A stretch of DNA of 64,000 nt from Hyphomonadaceae bacterium (lineage in GTDB: Bacteria > Pseudomonadota > Alphaproteobacteria > Caulobacterales > Hyphomonadaceae): positions 62,001 through 126,000 of the forward strand of contig JANQQC010000013.1 in assembly GCA_028285145.1 (NCBI GenBank), read 5' to 3'. Position 1 is the stretch's first letter; every line of letters begins with the position of its first letter. The notes under the pieces are model-generated. The model had not been told where the DNA came from. It saw only the letters and a program-made list of their open reading frames with translations, and did no database searches. A program made the position numbers and the translations under genes. Below are positions 55,259-64,000 of the stretch, piece by piece.

Positions 55259-56059
55259 GTGTCGAAGCAACCAGCAGAGCCGCGTCTGTCATCAACTGTC
55301 CTGCTTTTGAGGGACCGGCCAGACCTGCAGGTTCTAATGGTTGAGCGCCACTATGAGATCGATTTCGCGGCTGGTGCGCTCGTTTTTCCCGGCGGCAAGT
55401 CGACGGAAGATGATTTCCGCGAAGAGTGGGTCGACCACAGCGACGGTGAGCACGGCGACGAGGAGCAGGCTGCACGCATCTCAGCGGTTCGCGAGGCTTT
55501 TGAGGAAACGGGTGTCGTTCTGGCGCGCGCCCGCTCAAATAGGGGTGAGGGTGCACCGCTCGTCGGCAGCGATCTGGTCGAGGTGATGGCACCGCACCGC
55601 GCGGCCGTCGATCGAGGAGAGGAGAGCTTCCTGGAGCTTATCCGGAAGCATGATCTTGTACTGGCGCTCGATACGCTGGTTCACTTCGGTCATTGGATTA
55701 CCCCTGACATGATGCCGAAGCGTTTCGATACGCACTTCTACATTGCAGCCGCGCCGGAAGAGCAGATTGCCCGGCATGACGGTCGCGAAACAACAGATGC
55801 CGTTTGGCTTGGGCCTCAGGAGGCGCTGGACAAGGAAGCTGCTGGTGAGGCCACGATCATATTTCCTACGCGGATGAACCTCGGAAAACTGGCTGAAGTC
55901 GATACAGCCACCGCTGCGATTAAGCGGTTCCAGCAGGAGCCCGTGGTGACTGTGCTGCCTGTCATGGGCAAAACCGACGATGGCAAACCCTGCCTCAATA
56001 TTCCTGCAGAGGCTGGCTACATTCAGAGCGTGGAATTGCTCGAGCGTGTGAAGGTTTAG
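55259..56059 (+). CDS. Nudix hydrolase with an insertion in the Nudix region
   Basis: The 266-residue protein has 'FPGGKSTEDD' and then, after about 25 acidic residues, 'SAVREAFEETGVVL', the REx2EExG part of the Nudix box. The long spacer between the GG and REx2E parts is like the NUDT19/acyl-CoA-type Nudix group rather than MutT. It would hydrolyse a nucleoside diphosphate-linked substrate, possibly CoA derivatives. GTG start at 55259. Its TAG stop interlocks with the Hpt gene stop (TTAG). Confidence 0.8.
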   Translation: MSKQPAEPRLSSTVLLLRDRPDLQVLMVERHYEIDFAAGALVFPGGKSTEDDFREEWVDHSDGEHGDEEQAARISAVREAFEETGVVLARARSNRGEGAPLVGSDLVEVMAPHRAAVDRGEESFLELIRKHDLVLALDTLVHFGHWITPDMMPKRFDTHFYIAAAPEEQIARHDGRETTDAVWLGPQEALDKEAAGEATIIFPTRMNLGKLAEVDTATAAIKRFQQEPVVTVLPVMGKTDDGKPCLNIPAEAGYIQSVELLERVKV

Positions 56060-56646
56060 CCGGCAACCGCCACTTCATGCTGGCGAACGCTGCTCTCTAG
56101 CGCCTCGCAGACTTGGGAGGTCGCGGCGTCATCGTCTAAAGACTTCGCATTGGCCGCGTGCGCCGCTTTGCAGGCATTTACGTGGAGCTCAATCAGCGCC
56201 GGGTCTGCCGCATCGCCGGCAGCGTCCAGGAGGCGGCAAAGCGAGCCGCAAAGCCTCGATATCGATGGATAACCATAGGATCCCGCGGCTCCGTGCAAAT
56301 CATGCGCTGCAGTTGCCACTTCGCGCCAGATGTTCTCGGTCGCATCACCGCGCGATGCCCGGGTCCAAGCCTCTGTGAGCGTGCGAAGGTCGTTTTCCAG
56401 CCATTCATCAAATCGGTCGCTGTAGCTCGACACGGCGTCTTCGGCACGCGCAGATAACTCGTCGACCGAAAAGTCTGTCGATTGAGCAGAATTTGTCTCC
56501 AAGGGAGCCGGATCTGCCGGTTCCACTGAGGTGGCGGATGCCGGACTGACGGGAAGAACCCTGCTGATGTCAGGCACGATGACCGGCTCGTCCGCTTTTT
56601 TTCGGACAGGGAGGACTTGAGCGAGACGCGAAACAAGACTTTTCAT
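56056..56646 (-). CDS. Hpt-domain protein (histidine phosphotransfer)
   Basis: This 196-residue protein has an unstructured, proline-rich N-terminal half (to about residue 60). A helical Hpt-like bundle follows, with 'VATAAHDLHGAAGSYGYPSISRLCGSLCRLL'; H115 would be the phosphoacceptor, and the usual HxxKG lysine is histidine here. It could relay phosphate in a multistep two-component chain, but no kinase or receiver is encoded nearby. NAD kinase follows on the opposite side upstream of it, 48 bases from its start. Confidence 0.7.
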   Translation of the reverse strand: MKSLVSRLAQVLPVRKKADEPVIVPDISRVLPVSPASATSVEPADPAPLETNSAQSTDFSVDELSARAEDAVSSYSDRFDEWLENDLRTLTEAWTRASRGDATENIWREVATAAHDLHGAAGSYGYPSISRLCGSLCRLLDAAGDAADPALIELHVNACKAAHAANAKSLDDDAATSQVCEALESSVRQHEVAVAG

Positions 56647-56694
56647 GAGCGTTTCTATAGCTTGAGATGCTTAACATCTGCCTGACAAAAGCTC

Positions 56695-57462
56695 TTAGAA
56701 AGCAAACTGCTCGCTGAGAATCCGCTCCTCCAGCGCATGGCCGGGGTCAAACAGCATTGTCAGCCGCATTGAGCGGTCTTCATCGATTTCGATGGTGGAA
56801 ATGTCCCTAACTTCCTGATTGTCGGCTGCAGCCGCAACGGACCGTCTTTCCGGGTCAGTCACTTCAATCAAGACATGCGCGTCGTGGCGGAGCAGCGCGC
56901 CTTTCCATCGACGCGGCCGAAAAGGGCTAACGGGCGTGAGCGCAAGCAAGTTCGAACCTATGGGCAGAATAGGACCCTGCGCAGAAAGATTGTAGGCGGT
57001 GGAGCCAGCTGCGGTGGCAACCATGACCCCATCGCAAGAGAGTTCCGGCAACCTTTCCTTCCCGTCTACACAGATCCGCAACCGGGCCGTTTGCGCTGTC
57101 TGACGAAGCAGCGACACCTCGTTAATCGCCAACGCTCGATGTGTTTGATCGTGGATGTCGGTCGCGGTCATGCGAAGCGGATTGACTGACACGCGTTCCG
57201 CCCGGTCCAGCCGCGCGGGGAGATCGGCTTCCTCATACTCGTTCATAAGAAAACCAATGGTGCCCCGGTGCATCCCATAGATTGGCTTCTTGTCTTCAAA
57301 GCGGCGTCGCATTGCGTCGAGCATCGCACCGTCTCCGCCAAGGGCGACAACGACATCGGCATCGCTCTCGTCAACCTGGCCATATCGCTTTGTCAGGCGA
57401 ACAAGGGCCTCCTGGGCTTCAGGTCGCTGAGAGGCGCTAAAAGCTATTCTAAGGTCGCTCAT
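56695..57462 (-). CDS. nadK: NAD kinase
   Basis: NadK phosphorylates NAD to NADP. The 255-residue protein has the family core 'VVALGGDGAMLDAMRR' (GGDG), 'YGMHRGTIGFLMNEY', 'NEVSLLRQ' and 'CDGVMVATAAGSTAYNLSAQGPILP'. The ATG at 57462 is chosen because GGAGAG lies just before it and the conserved start 'LRIAFSASQRPEAQ' follows; upstream in-frame ATG and TTG codons have no Shine-Dalgarno. It is divergent from the class II aldolase gene, 121 bases apart. Confidence 0.93.
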   Translation of the reverse strand: MSDLRIAFSASQRPEAQEALVRLTKRYGQVDESDADVVVALGGDGAMLDAMRRRFEDKKPIYGMHRGTIGFLMNEYEEADLPARLDRAERVSVNPLRMTATDIHDQTHRALAINEVSLLRQTAQTARLRICVDGKERLPELSCDGVMVATAAGSTAYNLSAQGPILPIGSNLLALTPVSPFRPRRWKGALLRHDAHVLIEVTDPERRSVAAAADNQEVRDISTIEIDEDRSMRLTMLFDPGHALEERILSEQFAF

Positions 57463-57583
57463 GCTCTCCATGTCGGCTGCGCTGGCATGAGCGTCAAGCA
57501 ATAGACCGGTCAGGATTGGTATTCCCGGCGCGCTGGATTATGGTGGCGAGGAAATAAGTATAGCAACGCTTACGGAGGACGTT

Positions 57584-58360
57584 ATGGCAGACGGGATGGG
57601 CATTGGCAGCCTGAAAGATAAGGTTAGCGCTGAAGAGTGGCAGGCGCGGGTGGACCTCGCGGCGATGTATCGGCTAACGGCCGTTTACGGCTGGACCGAT
57701 ATGATCTTCACCCACATTTCCCATCGCGTTCCCGGCCCCGATCATCACTTCCTGATCAACCCCTACGGCATGTTTTTCGAGGAGATCACTGCTTCATCGC
57801 TGGTCAAGGTCGATCTGGATGGGAACATCATTCAGGAGACGCCTTACTTCGTGAATCCAGCAGGCTTTACGATCCACTCGGCCGTTCACGCCGCTGCCGA
57901 CAACCATCATGTTGTGATGCACCTCCACACAGATGATGGCGTTGCTGTCTCGGCGCAGAAGGAAGGTCTGCTTCCGCTTTCACAGACGGCCATGGTGGCT
58001 ATGTCGGATCTGTCCTATCACGACTATGAGGGCATCGCGCTCGACCACGACGAACGAGAGCGCCTCGTGGCGGATCTTGGTGATACCCACGCCATGATCC
58101 TTCGCAACCACGGAACGTTGACGGTGGGTGCAACCGCCGCTGAATGCTTCCTCAGAATGTTCTTCCTCGAACGCGCCTGTTCCATGCAGGTGCGTGCGCT
58201 CAGCGTTGGCCGCGAGGGCGTGTTGATGGGCACCGAGGACGTCCAGAACGTTGTGAAAGGCCAGAACAACCCGCAGGGCAGCGCCACTCTGGCGAACAAA
58301 CTCGCCTGGCCGGGCCTGCTGCGTAAACTTGATCGGGAGAGCCCCGGATACGATAGCTAA
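57584..58360 (+). CDS. class II aldolase/adducin family protein
   Basis: The 258-residue protein has the class II aldolase fold, with zinc-site histidines in 'VVMHLHTDDGVAVSAQ' and 'HAMILRNHGTLTVG', and 'GWTDMIFTHISHRVPGPDHHFLINPYGMFFEEI' at the front, a pattern of the adducin-like subgroup. The substrate is unknown; these proteins include fuculose- and ribulose-phosphate aldolases and diverse relatives. GGAGG precedes the ATG. hemA follows after 95 bases. Confidence 0.85.
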   Translation: MADGMGIGSLKDKVSAEEWQARVDLAAMYRLTAVYGWTDMIFTHISHRVPGPDHHFLINPYGMFFEEITASSLVKVDLDGNIIQETPYFVNPAGFTIHSAVHAAADNHHVVMHLHTDDGVAVSAQKEGLLPLSQTAMVAMSDLSYHDYEGIALDHDERERLVADLGDTHAMILRNHGTLTVGATAAECFLRMFFLERACSMQVRALSVGREGVLMGTEDVQNVVKGQNNPQGSATLANKLAWPGLLRKLDRESPGYDS

Positions 58361-58455
58361 AGCGCGACATTAGCGCCTGCGGCCATTGCGCTCCTGTTGA
58401 ACAATGAGTCGCGCGGCTATATCGCCTGTCATTCGAAGATTTCCGGATTGCCGAC

Positions 58456-59673
58456 ATGAAACATCTCAAGGCTTTTGAGGACGCACTTGCGACCATCCAT
58501 GATGAGGGTCGCTATCGAGTCTTTGTCGATCTACACCGCCACCGTGGTCGTTTTCCCAAGGCAACGGCGCGTTTTGAAGACGGCGAGCGTGAGATTACCG
58601 TTTGGTGCTCGAACGATTATCTCGGCATGGGGCAGGATGACGATGTGATTGAGTCCATGCACGAGGCGGTCGACAGCTTCGGTGCAGGGTCTGGCGGGAC
58701 ACGCAATATTTCGGGCACGACTAGGTTTCATGTCGATCTGGAGCGTGAACTCGCCGATTTGCATGGCAAAAGCAGCGCCCTGTTGTTCACATCGGGCTAC
58801 GTTGCAAACGAGGCAACCTTGTCGACGCTCGGCAAGATCTTTCCGGACCTGATCATCTATTCTGACGCGCAAAACCACGCCTCCATGATCGAGGGGATTC
58901 GCCGCTCTGGTGCCGATCGCCGTGTGTTCCGCCACAACGATGTCGACCATCTGCGAGCGCTGATTGAAAACGACCCCGCCGACCGGCCGAAGCTGATTGC
59001 CTTTGAAAGCGTCTATTCGATGGACGGCGATGTCGGACCGCTTGAGGCGCTGTGTGATCTCGCGGACGAGTTTGATGCGCTAACTTATCTCGACGAAGTG
59101 CATGCGGTTGGTCTCTACGGCGACAACGGCGCGGGTGTTGCTGAACGCGACGAGTTGATGGACCGTATCGACATTATCGAGGGCACGCTTGCCAAGGCTT
59201 ATGGCGTAATGGGCGGCTATATCGCGGCCGAAGACACCGTTGTTGATGCGATCCGATCTATGGCGTCCGGCTTCATCTTCACGACCTCGACCTGTCCTGT
59301 GATGGCAGCCGGTGCGCTCACCAGCGTCCGCAAGTTGCGTACGGATGCGGGCAGGGCCCTCCGGCAGGAGCAACAAGCCAATGCAGCCCTACTCAAACGC
59401 AAGTTTCAGGACGCTGGCTTGCCGGTTATGATGACCGAAACGCACATCGTACCGCTCATGGTGGGTGATCCAGAGCGTTGCAAAGCCCTGTCAGACACGC
59501 TGCTGTTCGACTTCGGAATCTACGTCCAGCCAATCAACTATCCAACGGTGGCCAAGGGCACAGAACGCTTGCGGTTCACACCGAGCCCAGTTCACGACGA
59601 GGCCATGATGGACGAGCTTGTTGAGGCGCTGCTGGCCGTGTGGAAGCAGTTGGGGCTCGATAAAGCGGCTTGA
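58456..59673 (+). CDS. hemA: 5-aminolevulinate synthase
   Basis: ALA synthase condenses glycine and succinyl-CoA in the alphaproteobacterial heme pathway. The 405-residue PLP enzyme has '[11 protein letters not shown]', '[19 protein letters not shown]', '[20 protein letters not shown]' and the PLP-binding lysine K247 in '[13 protein letters not shown]'. Many ALA synthases read LAKAFG there, so the tyrosine is a minor variation. glyA, a source of glycine, lies 132 bases downstream on the same strand. Confidence 0.96.
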   Translation: MKHLKAFEDALATIHDEGRYRVFVDLHRHRGRFPKATARFEDGEREITVWCSNDYLGMGQDDDVIESMHEAVDSFGAGSGGTRNISGTTRFHVDLERELADLHGKSSALLFTSGYVANEATLSTLGKIFPDLIIYSDAQNHASMIEGIRRSGADRRVFRHNDVDHLRALIENDPADRPKLIAFESVYSMDGDVGPLEALCDLADEFDALTYLDEVHAVGLYGDNGAGVAERDELMDRIDIIEGTLAKAYGVMGGYIAAEDTVVDAIRSMASGFIFTTSTCPVMAAGALTSVRKLRTDAGRALRQEQQANAALLKRKFQDAGLPVMMTETHIVPLMVGDPERCKALSDTLLFDFGIYVQPINYPTVAKGTERLRFTPSPVHDEAMMDELVEALLAVWKQLGLDKAA

Positions 59674-59805
59674 TTTCGCGATGCTTCTTTAGGCGGCGCG
59701 ACCATCAACAACAGATTTTCTAGCTGCGGGTTCGCTTGAAGCGATCGCGCCCGCGCTGTAACTGTCCGTGCAAGAATCGCATGGCGACCAGACGAGAGAT
59801 TACAA

Positions 59806-61113
59806 ATGCCCGATACTGCCAGTCCCAGCACATTCGCGTCCCCAGAATTCTTCAGTCGATCGCTCGACAGCAGCGACCCTGAACTGTTCGCTGCGATTGC
59901 CAAGGAACAAACACGGCAGCAGCAGCAGATCGAACTGATTGCTTCGGAGAACATCGTCTCCAAAGCGGTGCTTGAGGCGCAGGGTTCCATCCTTACAAAC
60001 AAATATGCCGAAGGTTATCCCGGCCGCCGTTACTATGGTGGATGTGAGTATGTCGATATCGCTGAAAACCTTGCGATCGAGCGCGCTAAGGAGCTGTTCT
60101 CGGCGGGCTTTGCCAATGTTCAGCCAAGCTCCGGGAGCCAGGCAAACCAGGCTGTGTTTCAAGCCCTGATCAAGCCCGGCGACACGATACTGGGGATGAG
60201 TCTCGCCGCTGGCGGGCACCTCACCCACGGTGCGAAGCCGAACCAGTCGGGCAAGTGGTTCAATGCTGTGCAGTACGGCGTACGCCGCGAAGACGATCTG
60301 ATCGATTTCGATGAGGTTGAAGCGCTCGCTCGTGAGCATCAGCCTCAATTGATCATTGCTGGTGGCTCTGCTTATCCACGCCAGATCGATTTTGCACGCT
60401 TCCGTCAGATTGCTGATGAAGTCGGCGCGTTTTTCATGGTCGATATGGCCCACTTCGCCGGCCTCGTAGCCGGAGGAGTCCATCCTAATCCGCTAGATCA
60501 TGCGCACGTGGCAACAACAACCACGCATAAGACCCTTCGCGGACCGCGCGGTGGCATGGTCGTGACGAATGACGAAACGATCGCGAAGAAGGTGAACTCC
60601 GCTGTCTTCCCAGGCATTCAGGGCGGCCCGCTAATGCATGCGGTTGCCGGTAAGGCGGTTGCGTTCGGTGAAGCGCTGACGCCGGATTTCAAACGATACG
60701 CTGCAGCTGTCATTGAGAATGCGCAGGCGATGGCCGCCGCCGCAAAGGATAGCGGGCTGGACGTCGTCTCAGGCGGAACGGACACCCACGTGGCGCTAAT
60801 TGACCTCCGCCCGAAAGGGGTGAAGGGCAATGCGGCAGAGCAAGCCCTCGAGCGTGCTTTCATCACATGCAACAAGAATGGTGTTCCGTTCGACCCTGAA
60901 AAGCCCGCGATCACCAGCGGCATTCGCGTAGGCTCGCCAGCGGGCACAACGCGCGGTTTTGGCGTCGAGGAGTTCACCCAGATCGGCAATTGGATTGGCG
61001 AGGTTGTTGATGCCGTAGCGCAGGGCGACAGCGCCGCAACCGAAGCGAAAGTGAAAGCAGAAGTGCTTGAGCTGACATCCCGCTTCCCCATCTATGAAGG
61101 GCTTGGCGGATAG
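59806..61113 (+). CDS. glyA: serine hydroxymethyltransferase
   Basis: GlyA interconverts serine and glycine with tetrahydrofolate. The 435-residue enzyme shows '[43 protein letters not shown]' and the PLP lysine K242 in '[15 protein letters not shown]'. It is followed immediately by nrdR, whose GTG start directly abuts its TAG stop, so the two are cotranscribed, the normal alphaproteobacterial glyA-nrdR-rib order. Confidence 0.97.
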   Translation: MPDTASPSTFASPEFFSRSLDSSDPELFAAIAKEQTRQQQQIELIASENIVSKAVLEAQGSILTNKYAEGYPGRRYYGGCEYVDIAENLAIERAKELFSAGFANVQPSSGSQANQAVFQALIKPGDTILGMSLAAGGHLTHGAKPNQSGKWFNAVQYGVRREDDLIDFDEVEALAREHQPQLIIAGGSAYPRQIDFARFRQIADEVGAFFMVDMAHFAGLVAGGVHPNPLDHAHVATTTTHKTLRGPRGGMVVTNDETIAKKVNSAVFPGIQGGPLMHAVAGKAVAFGEALTPDFKRYAAAVIENAQAMAAAAKDSGLDVVSGGTDTHVALIDLRPKGVKGNAAEQALERAFITCNKNGVPFDPEKPAITSGIRVGSPAGTTRGFGVEEFTQIGNWIGEVVDAVAQGDSAATEAKVKAEVLELTSRFPIYEGLGG

Positions 61114-61575
61114 GTGCGGTGTCCGTTCTGCGGAGCTGAAGACACGGCGGTCAAGGACTCCCGTCCGGCCGAAGAAAACACCGCTGTGCGCAGACGCCGC
61201 GTTTGCAATGTATGTGGTGGCCGCTTCACCACATTCGAACGTGTGCAACTCCGTGAAATCATAGTTGTGAAACGGGACGGCAAGCGCGCCTTGTTTGATC
61301 GGGATAAGGTCGCTCGCTCCGTTAAGATCGCCTTGCGTAAGCGGCCTGTGGAGCCGGAGCAAATCGATCAGATGGTATCGGGCATTGTCAGGCAGCTGGA
61401 AAGCGCCGGTGAAGCGGAAGTAGATTCCGCCGCTGTTGGTGAACTCGTCATGGCTGCGCTGCGCGACATCGATCCCGTCGGTTATGTGCGATATGCCAGT
61501 GTCTATAAGGACTTCCGGGATCCGGGAGACTTTGCCCAGTTCATCAAGGGCGCTGCACTGGACGATGAGGGGTGA
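61114..61575 (+). CDS. nrdR: transcriptional repressor NrdR
   Basis: NrdR senses ATP/dATP and represses ribonucleotide reductase genes. The 153-residue protein has the zinc ribbon with C3, C6, C31 and C34 ('CPFCG', 'CNVCGGRF') and the ATP-cone domain from about residue 49 ('[29 protein letters not shown]'). GTG start at 61114 abuts the glyA stop. Its own TGA overlaps the GTG start of the ribD-like gene (GTGA). Confidence 0.95.
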   Translation: MRCPFCGAEDTAVKDSRPAEENTAVRRRRVCNVCGGRFTTFERVQLREIIVVKRDGKRALFDRDKVARSVKIALRKRPVEPEQIDQMVSGIVRQLESAGEAEVDSAAVGELVMAALRDIDPVGYVRYASVYKDFRDPGDFAQFIKGAALDDEG

Positions 61576-62213
61576 GCGTCTCGGTCACGCTTAAGCTCGC
61601 CACGTCGATGGACGGGCGGATCGCGCTCGCTGACGGGACGAGCCAGTGGATTACGGGACCCGAGTCGCGTGCAAAGGCGCATGAGATGCGGGCGGCCCAT
61701 GATGCGGTGCTCGTTGGCATTGGAACGGCGCTCGCCGACGATCCGCTGCTGACAGCGAGAACCGTTCCACCTCCAGCGCGACAGCCTGTCAGAATTGTTG
61801 CGGACTCCAAAGGACGACTCTCACCCAACTCGCGGCTTGCAAAGTCGACCGGGCTTGGCCGCGTGGTCGTTGCAACGGCTGGCGGCCAGCATGACGCCCT
61901 AACCGCGATTGGCGTTGAGACATGGGCTTGCGGGACGGGGCAGGTGGACCCCGAAAGCTTCCTGAGGCGCGCTGAAGCTGAAGGCGTGTCGTCTCTGTTT
62001 CTTGAGGGGGGTGGCGGGTTGGCTGCGTCTTTTGTTAGTGCCGGACTCGTCGACACGCTTCACTGGTTTCGTGCACCGATCCTGATCGGCGGCGATGGTC
62101 TCCCGGCCTTGGGTAATCTAGGACTGACCAAAATGGAAAACGCGGCGCGATGGCGCATTTCCGCCACGGCACGGATTGGGGACGACGTTCTCGATACGTA
62201 TGTACGCGCCTGA
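61572..62213 (+). CDS. ribD: RibD reductase-domain-only protein
   Basis: This 213-residue protein is the C-terminal reductase half of RibD only: it begins '[59 protein letters not shown]', which in bifunctional RibD follows an N-terminal deaminase of about 145 residues. No H-A-E or PCxxxxRTPPC zinc motif of the deaminase is present, and nrdR ends right at its start, so the first domain is not hidden upstream. It would reduce the ribosyl-aminopyrimidine in riboflavin synthesis; the deaminase must be elsewhere. GTG start overlaps nrdR. Confidence 0.88.
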   Translation: MSVSVTLKLATSMDGRIALADGTSQWITGPESRAKAHEMRAAHDAVLVGIGTALADDPLLTARTVPPPARQPVRIVADSKGRLSPNSRLAKSTGLGRVVVATAGGQHDALTAIGVETWACGTGQVDPESFLRRAEAEGVSSLFLEGGGGLAASFVSAGLVDTLHWFRAPILIGGDGLPALGNLGLTKMENAARWRISATARIGDDVLDTYVRA

Positions 62214-62228
62214 GAGGAACGACCCAAA

Positions 62229-62861
62229 GTGTTTACTGGTCTAGTCACCGACGTCGGCAGAATCCGAAAAGCCGAGCACAGAAACGGCCTCACACGGTTT
62301 GAGGTCGAGAGCGCTTATGCGCCCGATGGCGTGGAAATGGGCGCGTCGATCATGCATTCCGGTGTCTGCCTGACTGTCGTCGATCATGGAGCCACGGAAA
62401 CGGGTGCTTGGTGGGCTGTCGAGGCCGTCCCGGAAACGCTGGAGATGACAATTCTCGGCGGTTGGCGCGAAGGTGGATCGGTCAATCTGGAGCAGTCCCT
62501 CAAGCTTGGAGATGAACTTGGCGGCCACTTCGTTTTCGGCCACGTGGATGGCGTCGGCGAAGTCGTATCGGTGGAACCTGAAGGCCAGAGCTGGCGACTG
62601 ACGATCCGGCCACCGGCAGACATCGCGCGCTACTTTGCGAAGAAGGGTTCAGCCGCGGTCGACGGAGTATCGCTGACAGTGGCCGATGCGCTTCCCAACG
62701 GCGACTTCGAGCTCGCCATCATTCCACACACCTGGGAAGCGACGACATTGAGCAGTCTGAAGCCCGGTGACAGTGTGAACCTTGAGATTGATATGCTCGC
62801 CCGCTACGTGGCGCGGATGATTGGCGCAGATGCGCCTCAAACCGGAGAAGACCATGGCTGA
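62229..62861 (+). CDS. ribE: riboflavin synthase alpha subunit
   Basis: Riboflavin synthase dismutates two lumazines to riboflavin. The 210-residue protein has the two homologous beta-barrel halves: 'FTGLVTDVGRIRKAEHRNGLTRFEVES' with 'GVCLTVVDHG' and 'ETLEMTILGGWREGGSVNLEQSLKLGDELGGHFVFGHVDGVGEV', then 'GSAAVDGVSLTVADA'. GTG start at 62229, 15 bases after the ribD stop. It overlaps the ribB gene by eight bases. Confidence 0.95.
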   Translation: MFTGLVTDVGRIRKAEHRNGLTRFEVESAYAPDGVEMGASIMHSGVCLTVVDHGATETGAWWAVEAVPETLEMTILGGWREGGSVNLEQSLKLGDELGGHFVFGHVDGVGEVVSVEPEGQSWRLTIRPPADIARYFAKKGSAAVDGVSLTVADALPNGDFELAIIPHTWEATTLSSLKPGDSVNLEIDMLARYVARMIGADAPQTGEDHG

Positions 62862-63981
62862 AGACTTCTCCGCGGCGATTTCGTCGATTGATGAAATCAT
62901 TGAGGATGCCCGCAATGGGCGCATGTACATTCTCGTAGATGCCGAAGATCGCGAGAACGAAGGCGACCTCGTCATCCCTGCCACCTTTGCGACGCCCGAG
63001 CAGGTGAACTTTATGGCGCGCTATGGGCGCGGACTGATCTGCTTGGCGATGACACCCGAGCGTGCTCACACGCTGAACCTGGACATGATGGCGCGCGACA
63101 ATCGGGAAAGCATGAAGACAGCTTTTACAGTGTCGATTGAGGCCAAGGATGGCGTGACCACTGGTATATCGGCACATGACCGGTCGCATACGATCGCAGT
63201 CGCGACCGATCCTTTGAGAGATGCAGATGATATAGTTTCTCCCGGACATGTCTTCCCACTTGTCGCCCGCGAGGGCGGTGTACTTGTTCGCGCCGGCCAC
63301 ACCGAAGCAGCTGTCGATGTGTCACGTATGGCTGGGCTCTATCCGGCGGGTGTGATCTGCGAGATCATGAACGATGATGGCTCAATGGCGCGCCTGCCAG
63401 AGCTCGTCTCGTTCGCCCAACTGCACAATCTCAAGATCGGTACGATCGCTGATCTTATCGCCTGGCGTCGCAAGAATGATCGCTTCCTCGAACGCCGGAT
63501 CGAGGGCCCGCTGGACAGTGCTTACGGGCAAGGGTTCAAGACCGTCGTCTTTCGCAACGCTCTCGACAATTCAGAGCACGTCGCGATCGTTCATGGTGAG
63601 ATCACGCCGGACTGCACCACCATCGTGCGCGTTCACAGAACAGATGTTCTTTCTGATATTCTGGGTGAAAAGGGGCCTCGAGAGGGGCTTGTCGAGCGCG
63701 CGATGAAGCAGATCGCGGCCGCCGACGAACCCGGCGTTGTGGTCTTCGTGAACACGATGCGTCCAAACGCACTGGCCGCCCGTCTTGGTCTCAAGGTTGC
63801 CGACGAAACCGACCAGACGACCCCGCTCCGCGAGTATGGTGTTGGGGCTCAGATCCTGCGCGAGCTTGGCGTTCGCAAAATGATTTATCTGTCCGACACG
63901 CAGCCAACTCGCGTTGCAGGACTTGACGGATACGGCCTCTCAATAGAGGGGTGGCGCGCACTTTCAGAGGACAAGACATAA
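62854..63981 (+). CDS. ribB: 3,4-dihydroxy-2-butanone-4-phosphate synthase with degenerate GTP cyclohydrolase II domain (RibBX type)
   Basis: The N-terminal ~205 residues are a complete DHBP synthase: '[17 protein letters not shown]', '[23 protein letters not shown]'-type '[23 protein letters not shown]', '[25 protein letters not shown]'. The C-terminal ~170 residues resemble GTP cyclohydrolase II but lack the zinc cysteines (no GECLxxDxxxSxxCDC stretch; only one cysteine in 'TPDCTTI'), so this half is probably inactive. This matches the RibBX variant described for Proteobacteria. 375 residues; its TAA overlaps the next ATG. Confidence 0.88.
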   Translation: MAEDFSAAISSIDEIIEDARNGRMYILVDAEDRENEGDLVIPATFATPEQVNFMARYGRGLICLAMTPERAHTLNLDMMARDNRESMKTAFTVSIEAKDGVTTGISAHDRSHTIAVATDPLRDADDIVSPGHVFPLVAREGGVLVRAGHTEAAVDVSRMAGLYPAGVICEIMNDDGSMARLPELVSFAQLHNLKIGTIADLIAWRRKNDRFLERRIEGPLDSAYGQGFKTVVFRNALDNSEHVAIVHGEITPDCTTIVRVHRTDVLSDILGEKGPREGLVERAMKQIAAADEPGVVVFVNTMRPNALAARLGLKVADETDQTTPLREYGVGAQILRELGVRKMIYLSDTQPTRVAGLDGYGLSIEGWRALSEDKT

Positions 63982-64000
63982 TGACTGACCGCGTTCTTCT
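63981..64000 (+). CDS. ribH: start of probable lumazine synthase gene (truncated by window end)
   Basis: Only the first six codons are in the window (ATG overlapping the ribB TAA, then TDRVL). The call as 6,7-dimethyl-8-ribityllumazine synthase rests on gene order alone, as ribH normally follows ribE-ribBA in this lineage. Confidence 0.45.

Noticed and set aside
62214..62228. FMN riboswitch before the riboflavin genes
   Set aside because: The rib genes are packed behind nrdR with 15 bases or less between them; there is no room for the conserved RFN structure.

Overview
The window is a gene-dense, GC-rich stretch of an alphaproteobacterial chromosome. It most likely comes from the Caulobacterales/Maricaulales (Hyphomonadaceae-like) branch. 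The taxonomic call rests on gene order and protein style: split pntAA-pntAB-pntB transhydrogenase, bamE-like/CBP3-chaperone/plsX/fabH/ihfA/merR, rpoZ-rsh-pyrE-pdxJ-acpS-rnc-era-recO, ALA synthase (hemA), glyA-nrdR-rib genes, and a gsp operon beside a TonB-dependent receptor and a large secreted-type lipoprotein. No phage, insertion sequence, CRISPR array or integrase is seen, so it reads as core chromosome with a few lineage-specific inserts.

Layout. 1-10 kb: small envelope proteins, two overlapping MscS-type channels, a TspO-like membrane protein, an ATP-dependent DNA ligase and, 3.3 kb away, its usual partner exonuclease, with a thioesterase, a GST, a serine hydrolase and a trypsin-like lipoprotein between them. 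9.7-15.2 kb: BamE-like lipoprotein, cytochrome bc1 assembly chaperone, plsX-fabH-ihfA-merR, tRNA-Pro(GGG) and rimO. 15.3-22.6 kb: a lipoprotein divergent from a DUF2807 protein, the transhydrogenase operon, an SDR enzyme, a small membrane protein, galU and a beta-propeller lipoprotein. 22.7-40 kb: the most distinctive locus. Four 7-mers in exact 11-base phase, resembling a tandem Pho box, lie upstream of a 964-residue duplicated beta-helix lipoprotein. A TonB-dependent receptor and a complete gspCDEFGHIJKLMN type II secretion operon follow, and the operon ends with a small translationally coupled lipoprotein gene. This layout recalls the phosphate-starvation lipoprotein ElpS and the type II secretion system of Caulobacter crescentus.

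40-64 kb: threonine dehydratase, soluble lytic transglycosylase, dapA, smpB, a family-5-like uracil-DNA glycosylase, the rpoZ-to-recO block, a CoA-transferase, a signalling-flavoured cluster (DUF2336, degenerate EAL, Nudix, Hpt), NAD kinase, a class II aldolase, hemA, glyA, nrdR and a riboflavin operon. The riboflavin operon is unusual. Its RibD has only the reductase domain, and its RibBA-like protein lacks the GTP cyclohydrolase II zinc cysteines, so two pathway activities must be encoded elsewhere.

Genes are packed very tightly. Co-directional neighbours usually overlap by ATGA, GTGA or TGATG, and seven of ten convergent junctions share interlocked stop codons in a 4-base overlap. All family assignments come from reading motifs and gene order; no database search was run.
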